From: a virus
Length of the DNA: 25,363 bases
Virus record (IMG/VR): IMGVR_UViG_3300023500_000026
Span: 1 to 25,363 of that record
Direction: 5' to 3' (one strand)
The notes beneath the pieces are model-generated. The model did not search any database, had not been told where the DNA came from, and saw only the letters and a program-made list of their open reading frames with translations. The position numbers and the translations under genes are program-made. Shown in pieces: positions 15,547 through 23,343 of the stretch (position 1 is the first letter of the stretch; the number at the start of each line of letters is the position of its first letter).

Positions 15547-16152
15547 TCTTCAACTCCTGTTCCTTTTGTTCGTAGTACAAAGCCCACAGCGCCATTTCAG
15601 TTTCCGTCAGGTAACCCTCAGGAAATACATCAGGGCGTATCTCAAAAAGAAACTTGTGCTTCGCGTCAGCAAGCGCGAGGCAACCCTTTATTTCGTTCCT
15701 TTTCCAGAGCTTTTGGGCTTTCCCAATACAGCGCCAGCCCCTGTCATTTCGGTGATGGCGTTGGTCAACTGCAAGAACTCAATTGGGTGCTTGTCGTTCA
15801 TTTTCACAGCAACGTCAAGAGTGATTTCAGGCTTAACTGAAGCAAGTTGCAGCATAGACATCCGCCGCGTTGTTTCACGCGGCACATCGTCGCCCATGCC
15901 CATTGTTTCTTTCAAGTGTTCAATAACTTCTTTCGCGTTGCCGCTTGCAAGTGCGTCCACTGCGGCAGCAAGTTGCTTGCTATTCTCCGACGCTTCATTG
16001 CAATTTGCTAATTCGTTACCCGTCAAACCGCGAACGGTCCAAACGGGTTCTTCCCCTTCCTCGAAATAAGCAGCAAGGTCAGGCACAGGCACGGCTTTCT
16101 CGCGATTGCTGTAGGCCTGCGCCATGAACTTTTTGCTGTCAAAGCCCTTCAT
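15539..16152 (-). CDS. Tail assembly chaperone, -1 frameshift product (gpGT-like)
   Basis: The frame shifts back one base at GGGAAAG (15718-15724), the same heptamer used by the phage lambda G/T genes. The zero frame reads TTG GGA AAG. After the slip, reading continues GCC CAA AAG through an open frame of 59 codons to a TAA at 15539-15541, which overlaps the tape measure start (ATGGCTAA). The product is 145 plus 59 = 204 residues. The extension has a strongly protein-like makeup (FLFEIRPDVFPEGYLTETEM, then ALWALYYEQKEQELKNG). Such extended chaperones load the tape measure with tail tube protein. The shift is predicted, not observed. Confidence 0.85.
15688..16152 (-). CDS. Tail assembly chaperone, unshifted product (gpG-like)
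   Basis: A 154-residue acidic protein with a long helical body, located between the tail tube and tape measure genes, where siphoviruses place the tail assembly chaperone. It starts immediately after the previous stop (TAAATG) and ends KSSGKGTK. Most ribosomes should make this short form; a minority make the extended form. The family name comes from position, size and the frameshift context more than from residue motifs. Confidence 0.8.
   Translation of the reverse strand: MKGFDSKKFMAQAYSNREKAVPVPDLAAYFEEGEEPVWTVRGLTGNELANCNEASENSKQLAAAVDALASGNAKEVIEHLKETMGMGDDVPRETTRRMSMLQLASVKPEITLDVAVKMNDKHPIEFLQLTNAITEMTGAGAVLGKPKSSGKGTK
15718..15724 (-). promoter_or_regulatory. Programmed -1 ribosomal frameshift site GGGAAAG
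   Basis: Read on the minus strand, TTG GGA AAG contains G GGA AAG, a canonical X-XXY-YYZ slippery heptamer in the correct zero frame. It matches the site of the lambda G/T genes. It lies nine codons before the zero-frame stop, and the -1 frame is open up to the tape measure start. Confidence 0.85.
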
Positions 16153-17145
16153 TTAGGCTGCGACTTCCGTTGCTTCTGCGTCTGCTGATACTGTGCAAGC
16201 AGCTTGGATTGAGTCGCCCGCTGGGAAAGTGCGGTTGATGCCCAATTTGCCTTGTGTCAACAAGTGGTTTCCTTTGAAACGATCGGGGAAGAACTTAAAC
16301 CACAGCGTTTCGTTTTTCAGTTGAACGATTGGATCAGTTACACCGTCCGACAAGAACGCTGTGAAGCTGCCTTGATTTAGCGTAGAGCTCGTTGAGCCAA
16401 TGGTTGCACCATAAACCTGCGTGGATTGCAAGCTGTGGCTATTCTCTGGCGGAACAAAGTCGCCCGCTAAAGGTACTTCGGCGAAGATTGGTTCTGCATA
16501 TGAAGCTGAAACACCTTTTGCCAAGCTACCCACATGAATCAAAGGTAGTGCAGTAAGGAAGCTCACTTGAGCTGTTCCAGGCAGTACGTCGAACAATGGG
16601 AAGTCGAAACGCTCTACATGAACGCCTACTGTTGCGAAGATCTCAGTTGATGCAATAGGAGCAGCAACGTCCGATGTTGTGCGAACCTGCGCAATTTCAA
16701 TTGAGCCAACTGGAAGCAAAGGAGGACCGCCTGCTGCGCCGCGTGTTTCGACGATAGCTGCCCCGTTAGTACCTGACACCACTGCAATAGCGCCAGCGTT
16801 ATCAACTGTGATGCTGTTCACTTTCGCTGGGTTTGCTAGTGAGCCGCGTGTGATAAGCGTATCCAATGCAGTTGCAACGGATACCAGAATACCCGCTACG
16901 TTTGCTGTCAACGCTGCTACGTCAACCGCATCATTTGCAGCTGAAACCGCAGCTGAAACCGCGCCGCCTGTTGCTAAACCGTCCGGTCGAACAACAGGTT
17001 CGAAACCCGTTTTCTTGGAGAACAATGCTGCTCCCGAATCAAATACTTTGTGATCGCCGCTGTCTACCAGCGGTGTCATCGCAGTCACTTGCTGACCGCC
17101 TTCATAATCTAGCCGAGCACGCTCGGCAGTGTTTACCTGTGCCAT
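16153..17145 (-). CDS. Major tail tube protein
   Basis: A 330-residue protein with a strong AGGAGAAGGAA leader. It follows the tail terminator-like gene and precedes the tail chaperone, the standard position for the tail tube subunit. The sequence is beta-rich and low in Cys, with an Ala/Val-rich helical insertion (about 84-112) that is somewhat unusual for this fold. The C-terminus contains LWFKFFPDRFKGNHLLTQGKLGINRTFPAGD. The call rests on position and length. Confidence 0.75.
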   Translation of the reverse strand: MAQVNTAERARLDYEGGQQVTAMTPLVDSGDHKVFDSGAALFSKKTGFEPVVRPDGLATGGAVSAAVSAANDAVDVAALTANVAGILVSVATALDTLITRGSLANPAKVNSITVDNAGAIAVVSGTNGAAIVETRGAAGGPPLLPVGSIEIAQVRTTSDVAAPIASTEIFATVGVHVERFDFPLFDVLPGTAQVSFLTALPLIHVGSLAKGVSASYAEPIFAEVPLAGDFVPPENSHSLQSTQVYGATIGSTSSTLNQGSFTAFLSDGVTDPIVQLKNETLWFKFFPDRFKGNHLLTQGKLGINRTFPAGDSIQAACTVSADAEATEVAA

Positions 17146-17154
17146 TTCCTTCTC

Positions 17155-17619
17155 CTATAGAAGTTCAGTTTTGCCGAGTGCCGTTCGATAACGAATCGTC
17201 AGCTCTATGATTGCTCCGCACCACGGAGCTTGCCCTTCACCAATGATTGCTTGCATTGAATCAACATGCAAGCTTTCAACTATGAAGCCGAGGCTTGGAG
17301 AGTCAACTCCTGCTGCATCTCGCCCGATCGCTGCTACCGCTGCTTCATATAAGGACACTGCAACATCTGTAAATGGTCTGTCCCTTGTCTTGTCGTAAAG
17401 CTCGATCATGACACTCGCAGCATGTTTTTCGCCGCTGTAGTCGCGAAGTTCAATGACGTCACCTGATATCCAGTAATTCGCCGCTGGTAAATCACCGTCT
17501 TGCAGCGGAGTCAACTTCGCTCGAGTGACTTTCTGAATAGTAACTGCATCGCCATTGCTTGTGCTGATAGACTGTAGGCGCTTGCCCAACTCGTCAAGAA
17601 ATGTATTGATGGCACTCAT
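17155..17619 (-). CDS. Tail terminator/completion protein
   Basis: A 154-residue protein overlapping the previous gene as ATGA. It begins with a helix (SAINTFLDELGKRLQSI) followed by strands and RDYSGEKHAASVMIELYDKTRDRP, and ends with a strand (IIELTIRYRTALGKTELL). This alpha/beta layout and position, just before the tail tube gene, fit the gpU/tail terminator group that caps the tail tube at the head side. Confidence 0.7.
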   Translation of the reverse strand: MSAINTFLDELGKRLQSISTSNGDAVTIQKVTRAKLTPLQDGDLPAANYWISGDVIELRDYSGEKHAASVMIELYDKTRDRPFTDVAVSLYEAAVAAIGRDAAGVDSPSLGFIVESLHVDSMQAIIGEGQAPWCGAIIELTIRYRTALGKTELL

Positions 17620-18197
17620 GCTATCACCTCATTGAACAATCCGCGAAGCCTGCCCAGTAGCACAGGGATCTCGTTTTCTTTCGCTTTGTCCAAACCCAAG
17701 GCGGGCTTGATTGTTACTTGTTTCACTAGAACGAACATAGGAGCACCGGCAGCACTCATCACCAACCAGTTGCCTTTGCGCGATTTGATAAGGTGTCCAC
17801 CTGCGTTGAATACGTCTTTCGCGTTGAAGCGCATCACACCGGCAGCGGTTAGGTTCTCGCCTATAGGAATATTGAGGTATGGACCGCCTGGAACTCCGCG
17901 GTAAGCACGTTTCGCTCGTACAGTACCCCCATACTCTTGAAGGTGCGCATACTGTAAGTCACGCCCAGCCTCAACACGTGATGAGACGTTGTTGAGGCGT
18001 GTCCCTGTTGTCGATATGCGTAGTGACTTTCGGAGTAGGCCTGTCCTGCTTTTCAACGTCCTGCCAAAGTTGCTTTTGACTTCGCTGTCAACATTGATAG
18101 CAGCTTTTCCGAATGCTTGCTTCGTCGCCTTGAACGCTTTGGCAGGCATCGCTTTCAAGTACGCTTGCAACGCTTCGTCGTGAAGTTCAACTGCCAC
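17616..18197 (-). CDS. HK97 gp10-like/tail completion protein
   Basis: A 193-residue basic protein starting with GTG directly after the previous stop. The N-terminal part contains KSRTGLLRKSLRIST (49-63) and YAHLQEYGGTVRAKRAY (83-99), the typical core of the HK97 gp10/tail morphogenesis family. The C-terminal part has APMFVLVKQVTIKPALGLDKA, the expected closing strand of the family. Such proteins sit at the head-tail junction. Confidence 0.8.
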   Translation of the reverse strand: MAVELHDEALQAYLKAMPAKAFKATKQAFGKAAINVDSEVKSNFGRTLKSRTGLLRKSLRISTTGTRLNNVSSRVEAGRDLQYAHLQEYGGTVRAKRAYRGVPGGPYLNIPIGENLTAAGVMRFNAKDVFNAGGHLIKSRKGNWLVMSAAGAPMFVLVKQVTIKPALGLDKAKENEIPVLLGRLRGLFNEVIA

Positions 18198-18842
18198 TTA
18201 GATCATACCTGTCAGCGGATGCTTAAACTCTACAAGAATTTCTTTGACTGCTTTAAGCAATCCGAACTCAGGAAAGCTTGTTGAACCGCCCTCGCCACGT
18301 ACTTGTGTGGCTGCGATGTTCTCTTTGCGTTGGAACTCATACGCGATTTGCATCGTTGCAGCCTTGCGAATCGCTGTAGCTATGCGATATGATGGGTCAG
18401 CGGGTGTTGGAATGTCCATGACGCCACTTGTTACAGCCAGACCGCCCGTGAACACAATTTCGGCAGTGCCAGTGCCATAATCAAACAGCGTGCGGATCCC
18501 GTATTTCGTGATGATGTAGTCGGTTGGCACAAGTGGAATGTCCATCACAAGATTTCCTACTGAAACAGCATCAAAGTCCTGATTCTTTAGTGTGCGTCGG
18601 TTGCTACCAAACAGCCTCATTGTCACGCTGGATACAGATAGCACGGGCAGCGATTGCAAAGCGATCATCTTGCCGCTTAAAGGGATAGACACTGTGCGCT
18701 CAACTCGTTCCAAGTCAAAGCCCAAGAAGGCGGCAATGGAAGCCTCTGCGTTCTGTTGAATCACTTCTAGTGCAGGGTAATTGTCTGCGTCTTTGTTTAA
18801 GCCAATGAACGCTACAATGTCGTCAGGGTTGACGAGTTTCAT
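18198..18842 (-). CDS. Head-tail connector (gp6-like)
   Basis: A 214-residue protein starting in an ATGA overlap. It has helical N-terminal parts (DDIVAFIGLNKDADNYPALEVIQQNAEASIAAFLG), then RTVSIPLSGKMIALQSLPV, a pattern seen in connector proteins of the HK97 gp6 group, and a helical C-terminus with RIATAIRKAATMQIAYEFQRK. It should form the ring that joins portal and tail. No independent ribosome-binding site is visible, so translation is likely coupled to the preceding gene. Confidence 0.75.
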   Translation of the reverse strand: MKLVNPDDIVAFIGLNKDADNYPALEVIQQNAEASIAAFLGFDLERVERTVSIPLSGKMIALQSLPVLSVSSVTMRLFGSNRRTLKNQDFDAVSVGNLVMDIPLVPTDYIITKYGIRTLFDYGTGTAEIVFTGGLAVTSGVMDIPTPADPSYRIATAIRKAATMQIAYEFQRKENIAATQVRGEGGSTSFPEFGLLKAVKEILVEFKHPLTGMI

Positions 18843-19033
18843 TTAGACTTGCGCGAAGTTGTTTCTTGCACTGGAGACGCTTTTGTTGTCTGCTTTGCTT
18901 CTACAGCACGTTTGGAGTCCAGCAAGATGCCTGCAAGGCGGTCGCTGACTTCCAGAACTTCGTTCTTCTTGTGCGGCGTGATATCCAAGCCGTTCAGCGC
19001 AAGGTCGCAGTCTTGTTTCAATTTGATTTTCAT
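18839..19033 (-). CDS. Small basic structural-module protein
   Basis: A 64-residue protein. The ATG at 19033 is chosen because AAAGGAG lies six bases upstream; an in-frame upstream start at 19105 would run through the terminator hairpin. The sequence MKIKLKQDCDLALNGLDITPHKKNEVLEVSDRLAG looks like a small beta-barrel-like domain, followed by a Lys/Thr/Ser-rich tail. Proteins of this type often follow the capsid gene. The exact role is unknown. Confidence 0.7.
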   Translation of the reverse strand: MKIKLKQDCDLALNGLDITPHKKNEVLEVSDRLAGILLDSKRAVEAKQTTKASPVQETTSRKSK

Positions 19034-19076
19034 ATCGGACTCCTTTGTCGATAACAGCGCCGGCGCACAGTCATTG

Positions 19077-19103
19077 AAAAAGGAGTGAGCCGAGGCCCAC
19101 CCC
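19077..19103 (-). terminator. Intrinsic terminator after major capsid gene
   Basis: On the minus strand a stem GGGGTGGGCC / GGCTCACTCC (ten pairs with two G-U, or nine around a CTCG loop) is followed at once by TTTTT. It begins 7 nt after the capsid stop codon. A partial terminator here would lower expression of the connector and tail genes relative to capsid. Confidence 0.85.
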
Positions 19104-19109
19104 AATCAA

Positions 19110-20288
19110 TCAGCCTACAGTGTAAAGCTTGATTGCTTCCGGTAATACAACACCGCCACCAACACGTTTCTTCACGATGAAACCTGTTTGATCCGCGTCT
19201 GCCCAGCGTTCATCCAAACGCTTAACAGTAATGCCCGCACGATCATAGATGCGATAGCCAGCAACGAAGTCACCGAACGCTAGTGCTTCAGCGCCAGTTG
19301 CAACGCTTGCCATGCCTTCATCAATACCGATTGGACGACCAAGCAATGTTGCTGCCTGACCCGCTTGGACGCTCGGCTGCCATAAATACTGCCCCACAGT
19401 ATCTTTGAGCAAACGAATCTTCGCTTCAGTCAAGCTGTTCATCATGAACGTGCCGTTGCGACGATACACTGCTTTCACAGATGCCATCATGTTGATCAAG
19501 TCATCTAACGCAACGCCGCCAACAACAGTGCCCACTTGAGCTGCTGCAATTAAGCCCGCATCAACTGCGAAACCAGAAGGCTGTTCACCCACTGCACCAG
19601 TACCAACTGCGAATGCAACATCTTCAGCGTCAGCAATGGCGCGTGAAGCAGCTTGGGTCAATTCAGAGCCTAAGTCAGCTTCCGCATCATCCAAGATGTT
19701 GTTGTGAACAAGGATCAAAGTTTTCAAATCTTCGATAACAATGTTTGCTTGATTCAAGCCTGAAACAGCGGAAGGAGTCACTGGACCCTTACCCCATGCA
19801 ACAGTTGGCTGAGTCAAACCACCCAAACGTACAGCATCGCGACCCGTTGTGCGTACTTGCGCAACAGGACGGAAGCCCGCCAAGTTGTATGCGGCCATGA
19901 TGATGTCAGATTCCATATCTTCAGGAATCAAGAAACCACCATCAGCAGCACCGGTAGATAGAGCACGCTGCTCTTCTGGAGTCATGCGATTTTGTTCGCC
20001 TGCACCATGACGCATGAAGCGTTCAAAAGCAGCTTTGCGCAACTCTTTTTCAGGGTCGGCATCAGCTGTTTCACCTTCACCAGCAGGGCGTTGAGCACGA
20101 GCTTCAAGTTCTGCAACCTGAGTCTGCATTGCTGTGATGCTGTCATTGATCTTGTCAACTAATGATCGTGTTTCGGCAGTAGCTTCGCCGTTTTTACGTG
20201 TTTCCGCTTCAGCTTTATTGCCAGCAGCTTTCAATTCCTCGAAAGAGCCTGCAACAAGACCACGGAGTTCTTCAATTTGCTTTTCCAT
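19110..20288 (-). CDS. Major capsid protein (HK97 fold)
   Basis: A 392-residue protein. Residues 1-100 are charged, helical and coiled-coil-like (IEELRGLVAGSFEELKAAG, AMQTQVAELEARAQRP), matching the delta/scaffolding region of HK97-type capsids that is removed on maturation. From about 113 (GAADGGFLIPEDMESDII) the sequence matches the HK97 capsid core, including VRLGGLTQPTVAWG, VHNNILDDAEADLGSEL, GTFMMNSLTEAKIRLLKD and LGRPIGIDEGM. The start has a good AGAGGAGATTTGAC leader. It is preceded by the protease and followed directly by a terminator. Confidence 0.92.
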   Translation of the reverse strand: MEKQIEELRGLVAGSFEELKAAGNKAEAETRKNGEATAETRSLVDKINDSITAMQTQVAELEARAQRPAGEGETADADPEKELRKAAFERFMRHGAGEQNRMTPEEQRALSTGAADGGFLIPEDMESDIIMAAYNLAGFRPVAQVRTTGRDAVRLGGLTQPTVAWGKGPVTPSAVSGLNQANIVIEDLKTLILVHNNILDDAEADLGSELTQAASRAIADAEDVAFAVGTGAVGEQPSGFAVDAGLIAAAQVGTVVGGVALDDLINMMASVKAVYRRNGTFMMNSLTEAKIRLLKDTVGQYLWQPSVQAGQAATLLGRPIGIDEGMASVATGAEALAFGDFVAGYRIYDRAGITVKRLDERWADADQTGFIVKKRVGGGVVLPEAIKLYTVG

Positions 20289-20301
20289 GTCAAATCTCCT
20301 C

Positions 20302-21438
20302 TTATTTGTTCATTGTGCTGCGGATATTCTCCATCAGCTCTGTGAGTGCTTGCTGCGGCTCACCTCTCGCCTCGGCTTCTTTAGCAACAGTGTCGTCAGA
20401 CGGCTGCAATCCAAGAAGTGCTGCAAATTGTTCACGTTCAGCTGAAGATAACGATGCACGCAATTCCTGTGCGACCATCTCTACTTTTGAACGGCGTTCC
20501 TGTGAAAAAGTAACAGCAAGGCCTGGCACAAACGACAATCGTTCAGCGCGTCCTTCAATGTTTCCTTTCAATAAACTACGAATGTCATCGACAGCGAGTG
20601 GGCTGTTCATCGCCATGCTATTCAACGTCTCGCCTAGCTTGCGCATGTGTAGGGCAAGGGCTTTGCCTGTTACACCTATTGCAGGTGCGTGAAGCTCTTC
20701 AATTCCGTCTTCAGGTGCTTCTGCTTCAGGCGTTGTGCGGAACTGGTCCAAGTAAAGCTTCAACCAGTCCTTGTATGCAACAGCAAAGTCGTCAACGGCA
20801 GCTCCAAGCAAGCTTTCGATGTCGTCAACAGTATTGTCGCTCCACCAGATATCTCGCATTGTGCGGTGTAATGCTTCCATCAAGCGTTCTTCACCCGCGT
20901 CCAAGTCTTTTTCTGTGACAGTACCAGCAAGGTCTGTGGCGCGAACGCTTTGGATCTGTGCTTGTTCGTTTGCAGGAAATGTCACTGGGCTGAACTCGAA
21001 CAACTTAACTTCGAAGATCTCACGAACTCCGTCCACAATCTTGTCCTTGCCACGCGGCACGCTAAACCCAATGCTCATCGCATCGAACGCGCCCGACTTC
21101 ATGAGCAAGAACGCTTCATCTGCCTTCTGCACGCCTAGCGTCAACTGTGCGCGTACCCATAAGCCCTTATTATCCTCGCGCATTTCAAGCGGCATGCCTA
21201 TTGGGCTATCTTGGTCGTGATTGTGTAGAACTTTGATTTTGTCTGCACGCTCTGCAAGTGTTTTCGTGAATGCGCCAGGCATAATGCGCGACCCGTAAGA
21301 ATCAATATCGCCAAACGTGGCAGCATACCCCTCAAAGATACCGTTTTCGCCCTCTAAGCGTATCTCGCCGATCTGGAAGCTAAGATGCTCCTGTATCGGT
21401 GACCTGCTGCGGTGCTCCATGTTTGCTTTGTTCTTCAT
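20302..21438 (-). CDS. Prohead protease (S78) with long C-terminal extension
   Basis: A 378-residue protein. Residues about 20-165 match HK97 prohead protease family S78: FEGYAATFGDIDSYGSRIMPGAF, LHNHDQDSPIGMP (His74), SGAFDAMSIGF (Ser122) and EVKLFEFSPVTFPAN (Glu148 region). The family is usually about 200-230 residues, but here a further 200 residues follow, mostly acidic and helical (EALHRTMRDIWWSDNTVDD, SQERRSKVEMVAQELRASL). This could be a fused scaffold-like domain. The ATG follows AGGAGTCACAG. It processes capsid precursors in the prohead. Confidence 0.85.
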   Translation of the reverse strand: MKNKANMEHRSRSPIQEHLSFQIGEIRLEGENGIFEGYAATFGDIDSYGSRIMPGAFTKTLAERADKIKVLHNHDQDSPIGMPLEMREDNKGLWVRAQLTLGVQKADEAFLLMKSGAFDAMSIGFSVPRGKDKIVDGVREIFEVKLFEFSPVTFPANEQAQIQSVRATDLAGTVTEKDLDAGEERLMEALHRTMRDIWWSDNTVDDIESLLGAAVDDFAVAYKDWLKLYLDQFRTTPEAEAPEDGIEELHAPAIGVTGKALALHMRKLGETLNSMAMNSPLAVDDIRSLLKGNIEGRAERLSFVPGLAVTFSQERRSKVEMVAQELRASLSSAEREQFAALLGLQPSDDTVAKEAEARGEPQQALTELMENIRSTMNK

Positions 21439-21447
21439 CTGTGACTC

Positions 21448-21888
21448 CTAGCGAAAGCTCATTGCACAACGGCAATTTATTCTTTGTTCTGCGGATAAAC
21501 CCGGGTCACTTGGGAAGCGCCCCCCATTTGAAAAAATACCATCTACCATGACGGTTTCCTGCTCCATGCTGTCATGAGCTGTTCGAACATGCTCATCTCG
21601 ACTGGTCAACCAAATCTTCTGCGTTGCACCTGCAAGCGTTGCACCTACGAGTTGCCCAAAGCTTGCGGCACTGCCAACCTCTGTCCTTGCGATGGTCAGT
21701 GCTCTTTGCGATGTAAACCCTGTGAACACGTCAGTGATTGCTTGGCGCAGGCTCTCAACTGTAAGGCCTTGCTGCTCTGCTTGCAACACTTGAGCCTGAA
21801 CCGCTGCGATAGTTGTCTGCTCAATCTGTGTGATGTCTTGCGCGATAGATTCCTGTATGAATGCGTCAATTGCTGCTTCGGCAGGCAT
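21448..21888 (-). CDS. MuF-like minor head protein (C-terminal domain)
   Basis: A 146-residue protein matching the C-terminal domain of phage Mu gpF/SPP1 gp7 proteins: SQRALTIARTEVGSAASFG (60-78), KIWLTSRDEHVRTAHDSMEQ (91-110) and the closing NCRC (138-141) after a proline-containing loop. His105 and Cys139/Cys141 are family-conserved. The expected N-terminal part of the family (Trp followed by a helical, Gln-containing segment) is found instead at the end of the portal protein, so the domain seems split across two genes joined by TAATG. It is a minor head component that is injected or sits near the portal. Confidence 0.75.
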   Translation of the reverse strand: MPAEAAIDAFIQESIAQDITQIEQTTIAAVQAQVLQAEQQGLTVESLRQAITDVFTGFTSQRALTIARTEVGSAASFGQLVGATLAGATQKIWLTSRDEHVRTAHDSMEQETVMVDGIFSNGGRFPSDPGLSAEQRINCRCAMSFR

Positions 21889-23342
21889 TACAGGAATTCC
21901 TTCGCGACATCCATCTGAAGTTTGCCCACTGCATCAAGCCACTCCTGCCTTGTTTCCTGGATAGCTGCAATAGGGTCCGCGCCTTCGTCAATCGCTTTGA
22001 GAACAGCATCACGCTGACTCTCCATAAGTGTCTTCATCGTTTCAAAGCCGACGCCTTGTGCGAGTTCTTCGCGCTGCTTGTCTACTGCACGCCACTCCAT
22101 GTCGAAAGCGTGCGAGCTACGTGTATCTAATCGAACAGAACTCGACGCCGTTTGGGAAGGGGAGGGTTTTGGCGCCGAGCTCGGAGGGTTGCCAGACCAA
22201 GGTAGGTCTGCATTCGGTACGTCCTTCAAGCCTAGCTCGAAGCGACTGTTAAGTGATGCCACGGGAACGCCCATGTCCCATAAGTCTTTTGATGCTGCAA
22301 CGCGATCCTTCACGTTGTCTTGTAGTGCAGCAATACGCGAAGTGTCAGGAACAATTTCCTCCCCGTCACGAAGCTCCTCTTGCAAGGAGTGCTGAAGACC
22401 CGCTTGCATCTTGCGAAGAAGCGGAAGGATTGTTTGCTCCCAGAAGATGCGCTGTGATGCGCTGAAATTGTTGAAAGTGCTTGATTCTTGTGCGCCAATC
22501 AACTGTGGCGGCACACCAAAGATCAGCATGATTTCATCACGGTTGAACTTGCGGCTATTCAAAAAGTCCATCTCAGCAGGCGTCATCCCTGTGCGGATGT
22601 AGTCTGCTTCAGCAGATAGGACGCCTGGTGTTCTTGCGTTTGCGCTGCCTGTGTACAGTTCCCGAATCTTTTCGCGTACTGTGTCCCATTGTGCAACAGC
22701 AAGGTCCTTGAACACAAAGATGCCGTCTAAGACGCCTCTGTTGTCCATCGCTGCTTTGTTGAAGTTCAGTTGTGCAACATCCGTATCCACTGCACGCGCA
22801 GCAGCTTCTAAAGGGCTGACACCTTGTAGCGGGTTCGCTGGATTGGGCAACAATAAATGAATGATTTCGTTTGGTAAGTATGATTCAACAGTAGAGCCTG
22901 AGGGGCCCTTGCGATCAAAGCGGCGTACCCATTCTCCTGCGGCAGTTCCTGCGACAGGGGCGGTCTTGTCTGGCGATAACGGCCACAGCTCAGTAGTCTT
23001 CCCGCCTACTGTTACTTTCCGCAGGTAAGCGTTTCCTGATAATTGTAGCCACGAAACAATCAGCTCGAAAAGCTGTTGGCGAGGAATGGATGGGTTGGGT
23101 CGGTTCAGTAACTGGGCGACGTGATGCCCTTCAATAGGGGCGCCGTCTTTATCCACAACCATCCATGGTACTGATGAAGCAGCTTGCTTGATTTCGTTAA
23201 TTGCACGAAACACCCACCCACTGGATATGTACCCGTCTTTGGTTGCTTTCGCAACAGTAAACTTGGACCATACTGCTTGCTTAGTGGAAACGATCTGCGA
23301 GCTTGTTGCTTGCGCACTGCTTCGCTTGCTAAAAGGGAACAC
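21888..23342 (-). CDS. Portal protein (HK97 family)
   Basis: A 484-residue protein starting with GTG at 23342, one base after the terminase stop (AGGA lies about ten bases upstream). The N-terminal two thirds match the HK97-type portal: YISSGWVFRAINEIKQAAS (39-57), a long LFELIVSWLQLSGNAYL segment, PNEIIHLLLPNPANPLQGVSPLEA and FGVPPQLIGAQESSTFNNFSA. The last 90 residues (from about MEWRAVDKQREELAQG) resemble the N-terminal part of MuF-like proteins. It forms the dodecameric DNA gate at the capsid vertex. Confidence 0.9.
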   Translation of the reverse strand: MFPFSKRSSAQATSSQIVSTKQAVWSKFTVAKATKDGYISSGWVFRAINEIKQAASSVPWMVVDKDGAPIEGHHVAQLLNRPNPSIPRQQLFELIVSWLQLSGNAYLRKVTVGGKTTELWPLSPDKTAPVAGTAAGEWVRRFDRKGPSGSTVESYLPNEIIHLLLPNPANPLQGVSPLEAAARAVDTDVAQLNFNKAAMDNRGVLDGIFVFKDLAVAQWDTVREKIRELYTGSANARTPGVLSAEADYIRTGMTPAEMDFLNSRKFNRDEIMLIFGVPPQLIGAQESSTFNNFSASQRIFWEQTILPLLRKMQAGLQHSLQEELRDGEEIVPDTSRIAALQDNVKDRVAASKDLWDMGVPVASLNSRFELGLKDVPNADLPWSGNPPSSAPKPSPSQTASSSVRLDTRSSHAFDMEWRAVDKQREELAQGVGFETMKTLMESQRDAVLKAIDEGADPIAAIQETRQEWLDAVGKLQMDVAKEFL

Positions 23343-23343
23343 C

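Noticed and set aside
15700-15712. Second slippery candidate around GGAAAAG in the chaperone
   Set aside because: It does not fit the X-XXY-YYZ pattern in the zero frame; GGGAAAG upstream does.
15269-16069. A long open frame on the plus strand (266 codons)
   Set aside because: It lies antisense to the tape measure and chaperone genes, which have clear function and coupled starts. The frame is open because of codon bias in the real genes, and no recognisable domain appears.
18839-19105. Longer 88-codon version of the small gene after the capsid
   Set aside because: The upstream start at 19105 would translate the terminator hairpin, whereas the ATG at 19033 has AAAGGAG at ideal spacing.
21886-21945. 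Programmed -1 frameshift fusing portal and MuF-like protein
   Set aside because: The -1 frame is open for only about 18 codons before the portal stop, and I found no slippery heptamer in the right phase. Reinitiation at TAATG is simpler.
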